A stretch of DNA of 64,000 bases, taken from the NCBI RefSeq assembly GCF_020080835.1, contig NC_058166.1:11743672-11807671 (forward strand), written 5' to 3'. The position numbers and the translations under genes were made by a program. Source of the stretch: Cotesia glomerata. Lineage: Eukaryota > Arthropoda > Insecta > Hymenoptera > Braconidae. Position 1 is the stretch's first letter, and every line of letters begins with the position of its first letter. The notes below the pieces were generated by a model. It searched no databases. It was given only the letters and a program-made list of their open reading frames with translations, and was not told the origin of the DNA. Below are positions 34,388 through 45,659 of this stretch, piece after piece.

Positions 34388-37359
34388 CTAGTTGTTGTCA
34401 TTTGCTCTTCTTCTTTCGATGGAACGCAAGTCTATAAGGACTTCTGTTGCAAATGTGCTGATGGCGTTCCAGGAGGCTCGTGATGACAACATTGCTTCTA
34501 CTATTGTCTCTGGTTGGATTTTCTTCTTTAGGATCATCTCCAGCTCATCTCGCTGTGGGTAAAATCGTGGGCACTCAAAGAAAACGTGCTCCGCGTCTTC
34601 ATTGATTCCTGGGCAGGACGGGCACTCCGGTGAATCATCATGTTTGAAGCGGTGAAGATACGTCCGAAAACATCCATGTCCTGACAACAACTGCATCAGA
34701 TAGTAATTTACCTCGCCATGACTTCGGTTTAGCCAAACGTCGATCGTCGGTATGAGACGGTGTGTCCATCTCCCTGTTGTCGCGGCGTCCCACTGCGATT
34801 GCCATCGTGCGATGCTGTTCTGCCGTTTTTCAGCTCTGAGTTCCTCGGCACTTTGTGTGGTTGTCCTCTTTCGTTGGTAAAGGTTCCGTCTTTCCTCAGC
34901 TAGGACTCGGAGTGGCAAAGTTCCGGAAATGACACACACTGCTTCCTCTGATATTGTTCGAAAGACGCTTGCAACTCGTAGGGCACTCATACGATATATT
35001 GGTCCAGCTTTTCTCCATGAATCTTGCACCTCTAGTGCGTCAGCCGAAATGGATATTCCGTAGGTGAGCACCGATGTGATTACTGATGACAATAGTAGCC
35101 TCCTGCTCTGCTTTGGGCCTCCGACGTTCGGCATTAATCGTGCGAGACTAGCTCTCACTACTGACGCTTTCGTACAGACGTGTTCCACTTGCTGCTTGAA
35201 GTTGAGTCGGGCATCAAGCATCACTTCCAGATATCGTATATGAGGTTGTGATGTGATTTCTCGGTCACCGACTTTTAGCTTAATTGTTTCAACTTCTTTT
35301 CGGCTGGTAATAAGTACTGCTTCGGTCTTCTGCTTGGCCAGTTGTAGGTTAACTGTATCCATCCACTGGTTGATCTTCTCAAAAGTGATGTCAAACAGAT
35401 GTTGAATCTCGTCGAGGTGTTTGGCGACGATCACTGCGGCAACATCATCCGCATACGCTACCAGTTTGACACATCTTGGAAGCTTCAGTCTCAGGAGCCC
35501 GTCATACATGATATTCCACAGAATTGGACCAAGAACAGAGCCCTGTGGCACACCACCGGTTATATCATACTCTTTCGGACCATTCTTTGTATCGTATTTC
35601 AGCACTCTATCTGTAAAATAGCTAATCACTAGTCTGCGAAGATATGTTGGCACGTTCTTCTCGTCGAGAGCTTGCATGATGCAGTCCCAATTAGCGGAAT
35701 TGAAAGCATTTTTGATGTCCAAGGCAGCCACCAGGCAGTACTTCTTCGTTCCACCCTTCCATGTAGTTCCTGCGATTGCCTCTTTGGCCGTATTGACAAC
35801 CAGATTGATCGCGTCTAGGGTTGATCGTCCTTTCCGGAATCCATACTGGTTGTCTGCCAAGAGTGGGTCGACTACTGCATCTATTCGCTGATGGATGATA
35901 CGCTCAAATATCTTACCCGCCGTATCTAGCAAGCAGAGTGGTCGGTAAGATGACGGTTCTTCTGGCGGTTTCTTTCCTTTAGGTAAAAGTACTAACCGTT
36001 GCTGTTTCCACTTACGAGGAAAAGTCCCCTCTTTGAGGCATGCGTTTTAAGCGTCTAGAAATAATGTTGGTGCTGCCTTTATGATAGTTTTCAAGGCTAT
36101 ATTAGGGATTCCGTCCAATCCCGGCGCTTTATTATTTCCTACCCGATTACAGGCCTCCAACAATTCTTCTTCAGTGACAGGTGGAATCTCGTCCAGTTCA
36201 TCTTGCGTTGACTGATAATTGAGACTGTGTTGCTGTGGAAACAGCGCAGTGACGATTTTCTGAAGGAGTTGGGGACACGTAGGTGACGGCATTTGTTGTT
36301 TCTCCAGGTGCGTCATGACCACCTTATACGGCCGACCCCACACGTCTTTGTCGACCTCGTATATGAGCTCTTTCCAGCATCTTCCTTTGCTCTCTTTTAT
36401 GACCTTATTAAGTTCACGACGAGCTTTTTTGTACTCTGCGATCAGCACTGCAGAGTTAGGTCGTTGATAGCCACGCTGTGATATTCTTCTCTTTCGATGA
36501 CACTCTTTACGGAGGTTGCTGATATGATCATTCCACCAGTGTACCGCAGGTCTTGAATTCATAACACGTTTGCGAGGCATACTGGCATCACAAGCTTGTG
36601 TTACTCGCATCATCAGAGCCTTAGTATGTTCTTCTGCACATCCAGTCTCTATCGGATCACTATCGAGGGCTGTTAGCAATACTTCTGGGTCAAGAGATTT
36701 CACCTTCCAACCGACGGTGTTAAATTGCTTGATAGGCCCCCGGAGGTTCTGGTCGTTTGACGTTTCCCAGAGTATCGCATGATGGTCACTGGCAGTGTAG
36801 ATGTCCAGTACCTTCCAGTTAGTGTTACCTTTAGCAAGGCTGGTACTGACAAAAGTGACGTCTACAATCGAGCTTGCGTCACCTTTGGTGTAGGTCGGCG
36901 TGTCACCACTGTTGAGCAAGACTACATCTAGTGTAGAAAGAGCTTCTAGCAGCTCTCTTCCTTGTGCATTAGTCTACTTACTGCCCCAGTCCACTGCCCA
37001 GGCGTTAAAGTCCCCGGCTATCGCCACTGGATGATGTTGCTTCGCGTCCTCGGTCAGTCGATCCAAGAAGTCGATCCAATTGAGAGGCTAGGTGGTGCGT
37101 AGCAGCTGTAAAAACGGATGCCATCTACTGATGCTGCTACAAAGCCAGCGCTGCCATTGGCAGCTACACTCTGGAAAGGGAGCTTACCACAAGCCCAGAT
37201 CACAGCTTTCGTGGTGATATCCGTCTCCCAAGGTTGTCCAGCTAAATGTTTATATGGCTCCGATAAAAGCACAACGTCGAGCTTTAATTCTCGTACTGTC
37301 TGCATAAGCAGGTCATGCGGAGCTTCGCAGTGATTGATGTTAAGTTGCAGTATCCTCAT
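34388..37359 (-). pseudogene. LINE D ORF2, frameshift and two stops
   Basis: Starts at ATGAGG (37359), overlapping the ORF1 TGA. In the endonuclease, after PPSLSI, a short deletion near 37080 shifts the frame. After WAVDWGSK the codon is TAG (~36977). The frame then holds through SDHHAILWE and NNKAPGLDGIP until a TAA after LFLDA (36047-36049). From there the RT is open to the end, with FRKGRSTLDA, ALDIKNAFNSANW, GGVPQGSVLGPILWN, YADDVA and the knuckle CPSCPGINEDAEHVFFEC. The catalytic RT residues are intact, but no full-length product is possible. Confidence 0.9.
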
Positions 37360-38711
37360 GTTCGTTTATTTGTTAGCTTCTGGAGTGCTTTTTGGAAGAT
37401 TTGGCATCGGCCAGAACCAGACCGGTGAGCAGTGTCCTGAGAGCCAGGTTTTTCCGCACATAACGCACATTTCACTTTATTTGGGCATTGAGCAGCTTGA
37501 TGACCTGTTTGCCCACATTTGATGCAAAGCCCAGATCGGTCGACTTCGCTTTTACATTGGGCAGTAGTGTGCCCAAAGTGCCAGCACTTATAGCATCGTA
37601 GTGGTGTCTTAACTGCTCTGACACGGCAATTTACCCAGCCAATCCTTATTTTGCCTGTCTTTCCGAGTATCTTCTGCACTATTGCTGCTGGCAATCGTAC
37701 CGAAGCAGTTTGAGTACCTCTGTAGGCCGGACGAATTTTAATGACATCTTCAGGTATTTCGTAGTCATTTCCAGCTGCCTCTTGTAAGGCCTTCCGGACA
37801 TCGTCTTTAGTTGTTTCGTCGTCAATGTCCCGGATTTCAAGCTTTTCCTCTGGGCCTTTACAGATGACTTGCGCTTCTTCTTTAAGGATGCTCTTGATGG
37901 TCTTCAGCAAAGCTTGTCCTTTGTCTGCGGTCTTTCTGGAAAGCGTAATGAGCATATTCCCATCATTCGTCTTTTGAACCTTGTCAACGACGTCACGGGT
38001 CTGATCTGGTGGGACATCTTTTTTAATCCGACGCAGTATCTCGGCATATTTTGCCTTCTCAACGGGTCGAATAATTAAGGCATCTGGTTTGGTAATTTTT
38101 CGCGGTTTTTCCCGCTTAGGCTCCGGCCGAGATTTGTTCTCCGGTTGTTTTGGTAACCGCTCTCTCGCTTGCTCCTTCTTCTCCTTCTTGGATTGGACCT
38201 TCTGCCATTCAGTCACCTCTTTTTTTCCGGCGTTCTGCACTGCCGTGATTTTCGGAGGGCTTGGTTTCAGGTCCTTTTTCTTCACAACTTGGCAGATCGT
38301 TGGGTCGGGAGAAGATCGATCTTTTCTCTTAGTTGACTTGCTGCTAGTTCTGCTTCTGTCTTCCGCGACTGATTCACCGTCACCTTCGGCTCCAGTGTCC
38401 ATTGCTTCTTCATTCACGACAGTTGCTTGAATGCTTCTCTCCGGTGTAGTGCGAGAAGTGCGTCGTACTGTTAAACACCATTCTTCATCAAGTTTCTTGA
38501 ATCTCTGGAGGGCATTGGCTACGCTGGTCGTCTTGGTCTTAATCTCCTTGTGGATATTGACCTTAGATTGGATGAAGTCATTTAGCTCACTGGTCAGCTT
38601 TTCAAGGCGTTCCAACGCTTGCGACCGCTTCATTTCAGCGCTTGCTTCAATCGCTGCTTGTTGGGCATGAGGCCCGTTTTCACTATTGTTGTTTTCCTGA
38701 ATTTTACTCAT
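37356..38711 (-). CDS. LINE D ORF1, intact gag-like protein
   Basis: 451 codons, MSKIQENN to TGA, the same length as in B. It has a helical N-terminus, a Lys/Pro-rich linker with KRKDRSSPD and KREKPRKI, a central region beginning PDALIIRPVE, then the knuckles CYKCWHFGHTTAQC, CIKCGQTGHQAAQC and CALC...HRSGSGRC. The stop overlaps the ORF2 ATG. Retention of ORF1 while ORF2 carries three lesions is consistent with random decay. Confidence 0.9.
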   Translation of the reverse strand: MSKIQENNNSENGPHAQQAAIEASAEMKRSQALERLEKLTSELNDFIQSKVNIHKEIKTKTTSVANALQRFKKLDEEWCLTVRRTSRTTPERSIQATVVNEEAMDTGAEGDGESVAEDRSRTSSKSTKRKDRSSPDPTICQVVKKKDLKPSPPKITAVQNAGKKEVTEWQKVQSKKEKKEQARERLPKQPENKSRPEPKREKPRKITKPDALIIRPVEKAKYAEILRRIKKDVPPDQTRDVVDKVQKTNDGNMLITLSRKTADKGQALLKTIKSILKEEAQVICKGPEEKLEIRDIDDETTKDDVRKALQEAAGNDYEIPEDVIKIRPAYRGTQTASVRLPAAIVQKILGKTGKIRIGWVNCRVRAVKTPLRCYKCWHFGHTTAQCKSEVDRSGLCIKCGQTGHQAAQCPNKVKCALCAEKPGSQDTAHRSGSGRCQIFQKALQKLTNKRT

Positions 38712-38758
38712 ACTTTTAAATTCACCAGTGCATCGTACGGAGTGGAGCGGGTTGTCAT
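38708..38758 (-). CDS. LINE D short upstream ORF
   Basis: 16 codons, MTTRSTPYDALVNLKV, with its TGA overlapping the ORF1 ATG. It corresponds to the one in B at 23216-23266. See the finding on stacked ATGA overlaps. Confidence 0.4.
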   Translation of the reverse strand: MTTRSTPYDALVNLKV

Positions 38759-39212
38759 AACTAGGAACGGGTGTACCCTCGGAGATAGTACTCCTACCCC
38801 AGTTCCCTGAGGCCTAGCCGACACTTAGCTAGTCCCGGAATACACGGACGGACTAGACTCGCTCGGAGCGGTGAAGATTCCGATCTCTATCACTCACTGC
38901 GTACTTCCTGATCAAGGCCCGAAGTGGCTGGCTCCTGATCCACTGCTGCAACTTACACCTCGGCAGAGCAAACTCACATCAGCCGTGGCCTGCATCGTCG
39001 GAAACTACGACACGAGGTTCCGATCACTCCCAGTGGGTCACAGTAGGGAACGATCGTATTGTTAGATCAGTTAGTGTGACCAACCCATTAAAGGGGAGTT
39101 TTGTCCACGAGAACGTATTTTATTTGGCTCCTACCCTCTGTACCAGGTACAGCGAGCGTTCTCCCATCCGCTACGGGGAGACGCGCCTGGTAGCAGTTTC
39201 TCCTCTGCCCCA

Positions 39213-39213
<1 letters not shown>

Positions 39214-39285
<72 letters not shown>

Positions 39286-41112
39286 AATCTCTCATAACTT
39301 TTGAACGGATCATCCGATTCGATCAAAATAAACGGCGTTCTGAAGAGTTCCTTTGCCCCTAAAATTATGATACTAATTTACAGAATTTGAGTGGATCAAT
39401 TTTGAGAAATCTCAAAAATAAAATTTCCAAAAATTCGTTTTTTTTTAAATATCTTTTGAACGGCTGAACCGATCAATTCCAAAAACTAATCAGCTCTTAA
39501 CCTTAAAAAACCACGTTGATTGCCACCAGCCTCGTCAAAATCGGTTGATTTTTTCGTGAGATATCGTTGTCGTAAAAAATTGGAAAAAATGTTTTTTTCA
39601 GAATTTCTATGAAATTTTTAGTCTGACCAGTTTACGCTTAAAGATTTTTTAAAGAACTCAAAAAACTGCGTTGAATGCCGTAAACCGTGAGAAAATCGAT
39701 TAATTCATTCAAAAGTTATTGCGGTTTGAAAATTCAAAAAATAGTGTTCTACACTGAGAAAACAGTTCATTTAAATGAAATGAGGCTCGTTAACTATAAA
39801 TAAATCTCTTATTTAAATATCACAAGAAATATTTATTTGATACAAATAAATTGATTTATTTGAGACAAAGTTACCGTATATTTGAATGAAATCCAGATTT
39901 GTTTATAGTTAACAAATATTTCTTTGGTGCTAACAATGATATATTTCAACCAAATCAAATTTGTTAACTATAAATAAATGGTATGTTTGAATATACTCAA
40001 AGCAATGATTTTTAGTTTTAGGTTAGGAAAGTAGTAAAAGTAGACATATCGAACGTTTGGGGTTAAATGGGCAATTCTTTTGGAATTATTAATTATACTG
40101 AAATTAACAATAATACTATAAAGTTAGTCGACGTTTTTAATTTTAATTTTTTTTTTATTTATTAAATTAGATCTAGAAAATGTTTTTTTAAAATTGCACT
40201 TATAATTTTTTAAGTTTTTTACAAATGAAGTTTTTTAAAAAAATTTCTTTTGTAACAATTTTTTCAATAAAAAAAAATTCTAAAAATTTTTAGATGACGG
40301 CTAACTTAATTTTCATTAATTAACAAACATCTGTCAATTTTTAAGACTTTTATAATAATAAAATTATCACGAAAAAATTTTAACTAAAAAGTTCCACGTC
40401 TAAAAATTAAAAAAAAAATTAAAAGTGCATTAAAATATGTTTTTTATCGTTGATCTGTAATAAAAATTAAAAAAATTGACAGCTGTCTGCTAACTTCAGC
40501 ATCATAATTATTAATGTCTATTATAGTTAACTATTTCAATACATATTTGTCTAAGCATATATATATATTTTTTTTATTTTATTTATTTCTACAAAAATTA
40601 AACAAAATACATTTGTAAACAGAGTTAATTTTCATTATTTATTTTTTACAAATCACGTCGAGAAATAACAGTGGCGACCGTAGTAAGACCAAGCGTAATT
40701 TACCTAAAGTGAGATTTGTTAATAGTTAGCAAATCTTTATTTAAATGAAATAAATGATTTGATTCAGTTAAATAAACCAAAACGAGGTAGTATTTGATTC
40801 AAAGCAATATATATTTGAATAAAAGAAATTTGTTAAAATTAAATATATATTTTTAATTTATTTCAAATAAATCTGCGCATTTGAGCCAAACAAACTGTTT
40901 TGTCAGTGTATAAAACTTCTATTAGCCTTTTGAGCTCGAGCTCAAAAGCACAGAACAGCGATTTATTTGGGCTCGGAGAGCTCAAAATTACACAAAAATT
41001 ATATTTTTGAGTTCGAAGAGCTTAAAAAATAAGTGAATTGTTGAGCACTTAGGTATGGAGGTAGTGGGAAGTTGCAGGGATGGCCTTTAGGGTCAACCGT
41101 TTTCCTAATTTT
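39214..41112 (-). repeat. Inverted carrier repeat, head side of LINE D, holding a TA-flanked element
   Basis: (GT)n at 39215-39273, then CTCTCATAACTTTTGAACGG and the subrepeats to 39751. It resumes at 40909 and ends GGGTCAACCGTTTTCCTAAT at about 41110. The sequence between is a separate insertion. Confidence 0.75.
39752..40908. mobile_element. TA-flanked non-autonomous element (1157 bp)
   Basis: CACTGAGAAAACAGTT at the left and AACTGTTTTGTCAGTG at the right are inverted, flanked by TA on both sides. The uninterrupted carrier sequence (AGTGTTCTATGAAACTTCT at 15970) shows the insertion point exactly. The interior is rich in ATTTATTTGA and TTAACTATAAATAAAT motifs. The TA duplication suggests Tc1/mariner-type mobilisation. 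Confidence 0.7.
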
Positions 41113-41823
41113 TTCAGTTAATTGTTAATAACTTTTGCAATTTTTACAAGCGGAACTTCATTTTTTTCAAAATTCATCAAGATGCCATTCCAAATCGAAT
41201 GACAGCTCAATAATAATTTTCGGAGAATGCTGAAAAAAGTTAACCAAATAGGCACTTGTTGGCTAGAATACAACTATCATATTGAGTTACGAGCGCTACA
41301 GAAGAATAAGTTGACGAATAAAAATGACAGAAAATGATATATTTTATTAATTTTGAAGCATGAATAATTTTTAAGTCAATGAGACTTATGAATAAAAAAT
41401 TACGAAAAAATTAATCTTTTTGTCTCCATTATTTTTATTAATAAAATTATTTTTAACTTCTATGGTACCATACTATAATCAATTAAAGCATAAAAACTAT
41501 TTTTTAGATCATAAATATTCCTAAAAAAATTGTATAAGTTAGTTCTTTTCGTTAAGAAGTAGTTTTATACGTGTCCATCGATAATTGAAAACAAAAATTA
41601 TCAAACAAATTTTAATTAAATTAGCTATTAAAAAGAAGTTGTTGATTCTTTAAATTCGACAGAAAATCATGTTTGTAGAGAATTTAATTTCCTGCAAAAC
41701 CATACCAAGGGTTTTTTCATATTTGGTGTTTGGTATATTGAATTTTCTATAACCAAAAAATAAGTGAAAAAAAACTTTTTTTGGCTAAAATTCTTCTTTT
41801 TGCGAGCGCTAATTGAAAAATCC
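41112..41823. repeat. Right member of the inverted 0.7-kb repeat pair
   Basis: Reverse complement of 32025-32735. The pair encloses a 32736-33998 segment, one carrier repeat and LINE D. Confidence 0.75.
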
Positions 41824-42129
41824 GAACAAAAACAGTTTCACTGAAAAAAAAATCACGCCAAGTCCACGTTCATAAGACTATTAGGAAAAAAAAAATTTTT
41901 TTTTCTTTACAAAAAGATACAAAATTAAAAAATCCAAGTAACCGATATGATTGTTTATGATTTTCGGAAATTAAAAAAAATCTTATTGTAAATTTAAAAA
42001 TTAAAAAAAAAGTTTTAGAACGTACTTGGTGTGCGTCATTGTGTATTTCAATTTTTTTAAAGTCCTGATAAATAGATTTTACGAATTTCATTAAAAGTAA
42101 AATATTTTGCAACCACGCACACTAAATAC
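41821..42129. mobile_element. TCCGAACA MITE, one arm plus centre
   Basis: Starts TCCGAACAAAAACAGTTTCA as at 11933 and stops after CGCACACTAAATAC, so the second arm is lost. It joins the inverted 0.7-kb repeat on its left and a carrier half on its right. Confidence 0.7.
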
Positions 42130-42583
42130 TCCGTCTTTTTTTGGAATAACTTTTGAACGGCTTTACCGATCAATTTCAAAAACTAATCAGCTATTAACAT
42201 AAAAAATTTACATCGATCGCCGTAAAGCCGATCAATATCGGTCAATTCGTTCAAGAGATATCGTGAACGAAAGAAAACTGAAAAACGTGTTTTTTTGGAA
42301 TTACTTCAAATTTCCTAGTTTTATCAACTCAAACTTGAAGATTCTTTATGAAGCTGAAACAACTGCGTCAAATGCCGCTAACCACGTGAAAATCGAACGA
42401 TTCAAGTCAATTTTCACTAATTCATGTTTAGAGAATAAGCTCGGAGAGCTCAAAATAAGACATAAATTGTATTTTTGAGCTCGGAGAGCTCAAAAGCATC
42501 ATAAGTGCAATTTTAAACACCTAGGTACGGAATGAGCGGGAAGTTGCAGGGATGGCCTTTAGGGTCAACCGTCGTCCTAATTT
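42130..42583 (-). repeat. Inverted carrier repeat, head half only
   Basis: Runs from TTTGGAATAACTTTTGAACGG through the GAGCTC palindromes (42465-42495) to GGGTCAACCGTCGTCCTAA. No CA tract. It abuts the truncated TCCGAAC MITE. Confidence 0.7.
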
Positions 42584-43171
42584 TTTTTACTTATATCGCA
42601 CTTACAGGATAATATTAGTACACTGATATCAAGTCAAATAATTTGTCAGACACAAAATATATTTCAAAAACAATTATTTTCTTTAGCATAGTAAATAATA
42701 ACATTAAAAATAATCTTTTCTGGACGTCAGTTTGTATGTTTGTGGAACTGTATATGAAGCAGGAAAATTGGCTGGAAAAATTATTGTGTCGAAATAATTT
42801 TATTTTTTGTCATCTAAAGTAATACACTGTGGACTCTCTCAATTAACATGAGTGTTCAATTCACAGTCGTTTAATCACTATTTATAAAAAACTAAGATAC
42901 GACTGTGTATTTGTACATATATAAATACATTTCTTTATAGTATTTTTTTCCTGACGTTAGAATTATTGCGCCACTAAACCATAGTAGAACTTTCTATTTT
43001 TAGTTATGTTATTATAATACGAAGCATCGCAGTGTCAAAAATAATGAAAAAACAAATAACCGCTAGATGTACAGAAAAACTAAATTTACTTTTAAGGCTA
43101 CAGATGATGCATGTTTTAAAATTCCTGTCAAAGATATGACAACAGAAAAGAAGTACATTTTTATTCTATGT
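42584..43171. other. Intron sequence, nothing recognised
   Basis: AT-rich, between a carrier half and the TTAA element. Confidence 0.5.
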
Positions 43172-43175
43172 TTAA

Positions 43176-43910
43176 GGGCTTAGGGGTAGTCAGGATTTTC
43201 AAAAAATCGATTTTTTTTGCATTATCTTTAAGTATAATATCTTAAAAATATTCTCTGAAAGTTTGAAGTGAATTCGACAAATACTTTTCGAGTTATTCGA
43301 CAAATAACAACGAGCGTTCGGGCACTCTAGAACGCTCGAGAGCAGGTAGCTCTCGATAGTGTAATACTTTAAATGCGTTTTTCTCAAAACTATGTTTTTT
43401 GAACTGGTGACCACTGTAACTCGAAAACCGCTTAGTAGATTTCAATGAAACTTATACAGCTTTAGAAAAATATAAAAAACTCGTGCCTGATCAAAGGATT
43501 TTTTTTTTAATTTCGATTTTTTATAAACAATTAACTGTTGGTTTTTTCCCGAAAATCTATAGAAAAATTTCCTGAGGCCGACATTTTGTTAATTTTCAAA
43601 AAAAAAAGCTTCGATCAGGCACTAGATTATCTATTAATAAAACTATTTTTTCTTGTCCGATTGATTTTATATTAATCTCCAAGGATTTATGATGCTCACC
43701 GCAAGAACCTTTTTTTGGAACTGGGTCAACACAAACAAGCCATAACTTTGGAAATTATTAATTTTTTTTTTTTTTTAAATTTTCGTGGTCAAGCCAAAAC
43801 ATGGAGTAATAATGCCTTATTATTACTTTTATAAAATAAAATGATTTACTGGCAAAAAAAAATTATTGAAAATTCTCATTTTTTTCATGTCTCTGACTAC
43901 CCCTAACCCC
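43176..43910. mobile_element. TTAA-flanked MITE (piggyBac-like)
   Basis: 735 bp. Ends GGGCTTAGGGGTAGTCAG and CTGACTACCCCTAACCCC, TTAA on both sides (43172-43175, 43911-43914). No transposase. Confidence 0.75.
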
Positions 43911-44263
43911 TTAACTTACAAATATTACTGAGTTCTCAAATCAAAATTCCGAAGAGGGACAAAAAGCAGAACGGAGCGGCATCTGTCGGTAACTTCGGAA
44001 CTACCTGTTCTGCCTCCTTCTCTAAGTGTATCTTTCACTCACACTTCTTAATTACCACATAATTACTCATTTTTTCTATTTGCTTCTTTTTTGAAAAGAT
44101 AATTTTTTCAATTTTAAGATAAAAAAATTAATTCTTCCTTTTAAGTCATGAAATTTTTTCTCAAATTTTTAGAAAATGCTAAGTGTCTTCGATTCAATGT
44201 CAATAACTCATACAACGTAAGCAAAATATTAAGCATCAATAGAGGTTAAAAAAATCAAATCAA

Positions 44264-45439
44264 TCAAAAAGCTTTTAATCTTTCAGGTGCAAAACCAAAA
44301 TTCTGAATATTCTCTAATTTAAATGAATCTGGAGATTGTTCAGAATCGCTATCCCAACAATAATTATCACTTTCCTGTGAAAATTGCCGTTTTGAGACAA
44401 TCGGATTATCAAGTTCATCAAATTTTCTCCCTTGGTGTTTATAGAATTCATTTTTGAGCACCCACTCAAGCATGCTTTGAGCACTATCATCAACGCATTT
44501 ATTCCTACCACTATCTTTATGCGAGTGTTGCCCACAATTGCTCGGTTTATCGATGACCTCCTGATAATTAAACCGATCTAAACATATCACATTTATCGCG
44601 TCACCAATTATCGTTGTCAAAATATTTTTTTTCTCCGAATCCCTAACATAGATAAATTTTACCCCAGAATTGATCAGCAATTTATTAAAATTCGATTTAA
44701 ACCTTCCCAATATTTGGGTGCCACTTAGCCATTGAATTCCATGAGTGTTGTAAAAATCGTCAAAATTTCTCTTCTCTTCGGGTTGTAGTTTATCGTAGTG
44801 TCCGTAAGATTTGAACACATAGGATTTCTGATAAACAACGTCGCCAGTACCACTCAAGCCGTATAGACTCAATTCTTTGATGACGAATTGTTGAGATTTG
44901 TTAATATGGCCCGTAAAATCTAGGATGAGGTGATCGATATATTTGGAAGTCTGGACCGTGGATGAATTTTTCTCCATCAGCCAATTGGCCATAACTAATG
45001 CGTTGTCTTGCGCACAGTAACTGTACATTCGATCGTGGTATTTGCAGGTCGTTGTTACAATTTCCTCGGTATTGAACCCGAAATCGGTCAGACACTTGAC
45101 ACTGCCGTCGAACTTACAGTCCATAAATTCGTTCAATAGTTGAATTTTTTGGGGGTTTCGCACGTAGATGGAGTTCTGGATCAATTTCTGCTTGAATATG
45201 CTCGATATGTACTCCCTAAGTGACTTAAGTGACGCGTGTCCGATAAATTTTTTTATTCCGTATTTATTGTAATAGTTATCGTACTCCCTTTTCGATGGGC
45301 ATTCAGATGACGTCGGGTGCTTTGTTATGATTATTTTTTCGGTTCTTACTTTTCGTAATAGCACATCGCTCCGACAGAACTCTTTTATCATAAATTTGTT
45401 CTTTATGTAATATCCAGTGAAGTCGATCACTACCTTCAT
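44264..45439 (-). CDS. Intact single-exon gene, two tandem copies of an unrecognised module
   Basis: 391 codons, ATG to TGA, no interruption, AT-rich like its surroundings. The protein is internally duplicated: residues ~3-157 and ~170-331 share the same order of blocks. These are IDFTG/LDFTG, FMIKEF/FVIKEL, YYNKYGIKKFIG/FYNTHGIQWLSG, SIYVRNPQK/FIYVRDSEK, a Cys/His cluster (TCKYH then C142; CGQHSH then C315) and a final ANWLMEK/LEWVLKN helix. A hydrophobic strand ending in Asp, followed by a second strand and a helix, is compatible with an RNase H-like fold, but I see no complete DEDD set. No signal peptide or membrane segment; the C-terminal ~60 residues are acidic and low-complexity. It lies inside the aminopeptidase intron on the same strand. 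I believe unnamed proteins of this kind exist in other insects but cannot name a family. Confidence 0.8.
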   Translation of the reverse strand: MKVVIDFTGYYIKNKFMIKEFCRSDVLLRKVRTEKIIITKHPTSSECPSKREYDNYYNKYGIKKFIGHASLKSLREYISSIFKQKLIQNSIYVRNPQKIQLLNEFMDCKFDGSVKCLTDFGFNTEEIVTTTCKYHDRMYSYCAQDNALVMANWLMEKNSSTVQTSKYIDHLILDFTGHINKSQQFVIKELSLYGLSGTGDVVYQKSYVFKSYGHYDKLQPEEKRNFDDFYNTHGIQWLSGTQILGRFKSNFNKLLINSGVKFIYVRDSEKKNILTTIIGDAINVICLDRFNYQEVIDKPSNCGQHSHKDSGRNKCVDDSAQSMLEWVLKNEFYKHQGRKFDELDNPIVSKRQFSQESDNYCWDSDSEQSPDSFKLENIQNFGFAPERLKAF

Positions 45440-45659
45440 TTTTGTAGTACTGAAAATAAATTTACGAGTTGCGGTCTAATATAAGGTGATTTTTTTATAA
45501 ACTATTTTTGTCAAGTGATAGAGTGTTAGTCATCTATTGTTACGCGTTGGGCTATCTTTAAATGTGAGATATTTACGTAGGATGACGCCATTGAATAGTC
45601 GTCTGTATGTAGGGTTCAATTGAATCTAAAACTTTTCTTTAAAATTTTATTAAGAGGCG

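Larger units (their letters stand above)
34174..39214 (-). mobile_element. R1-clade LINE 'D' in (CA)n
   Basis: 5041 bp, minus strand. A 23-nt A tail (T at 34174-34196) adjoins (GT)n at its 3' side, and the 5' end (CTTGGGGCAGAGG in sense) adjoins (GT)n at 39215. ORF1 is intact; ORF2 carries a frameshifting deletion and two nonsense codons. Both flanks belong to one inverted copy of the (CA)n carrier repeat, so the insertion point is certain. In coding sequence it resembles E more than A or B. Confidence 0.9.
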
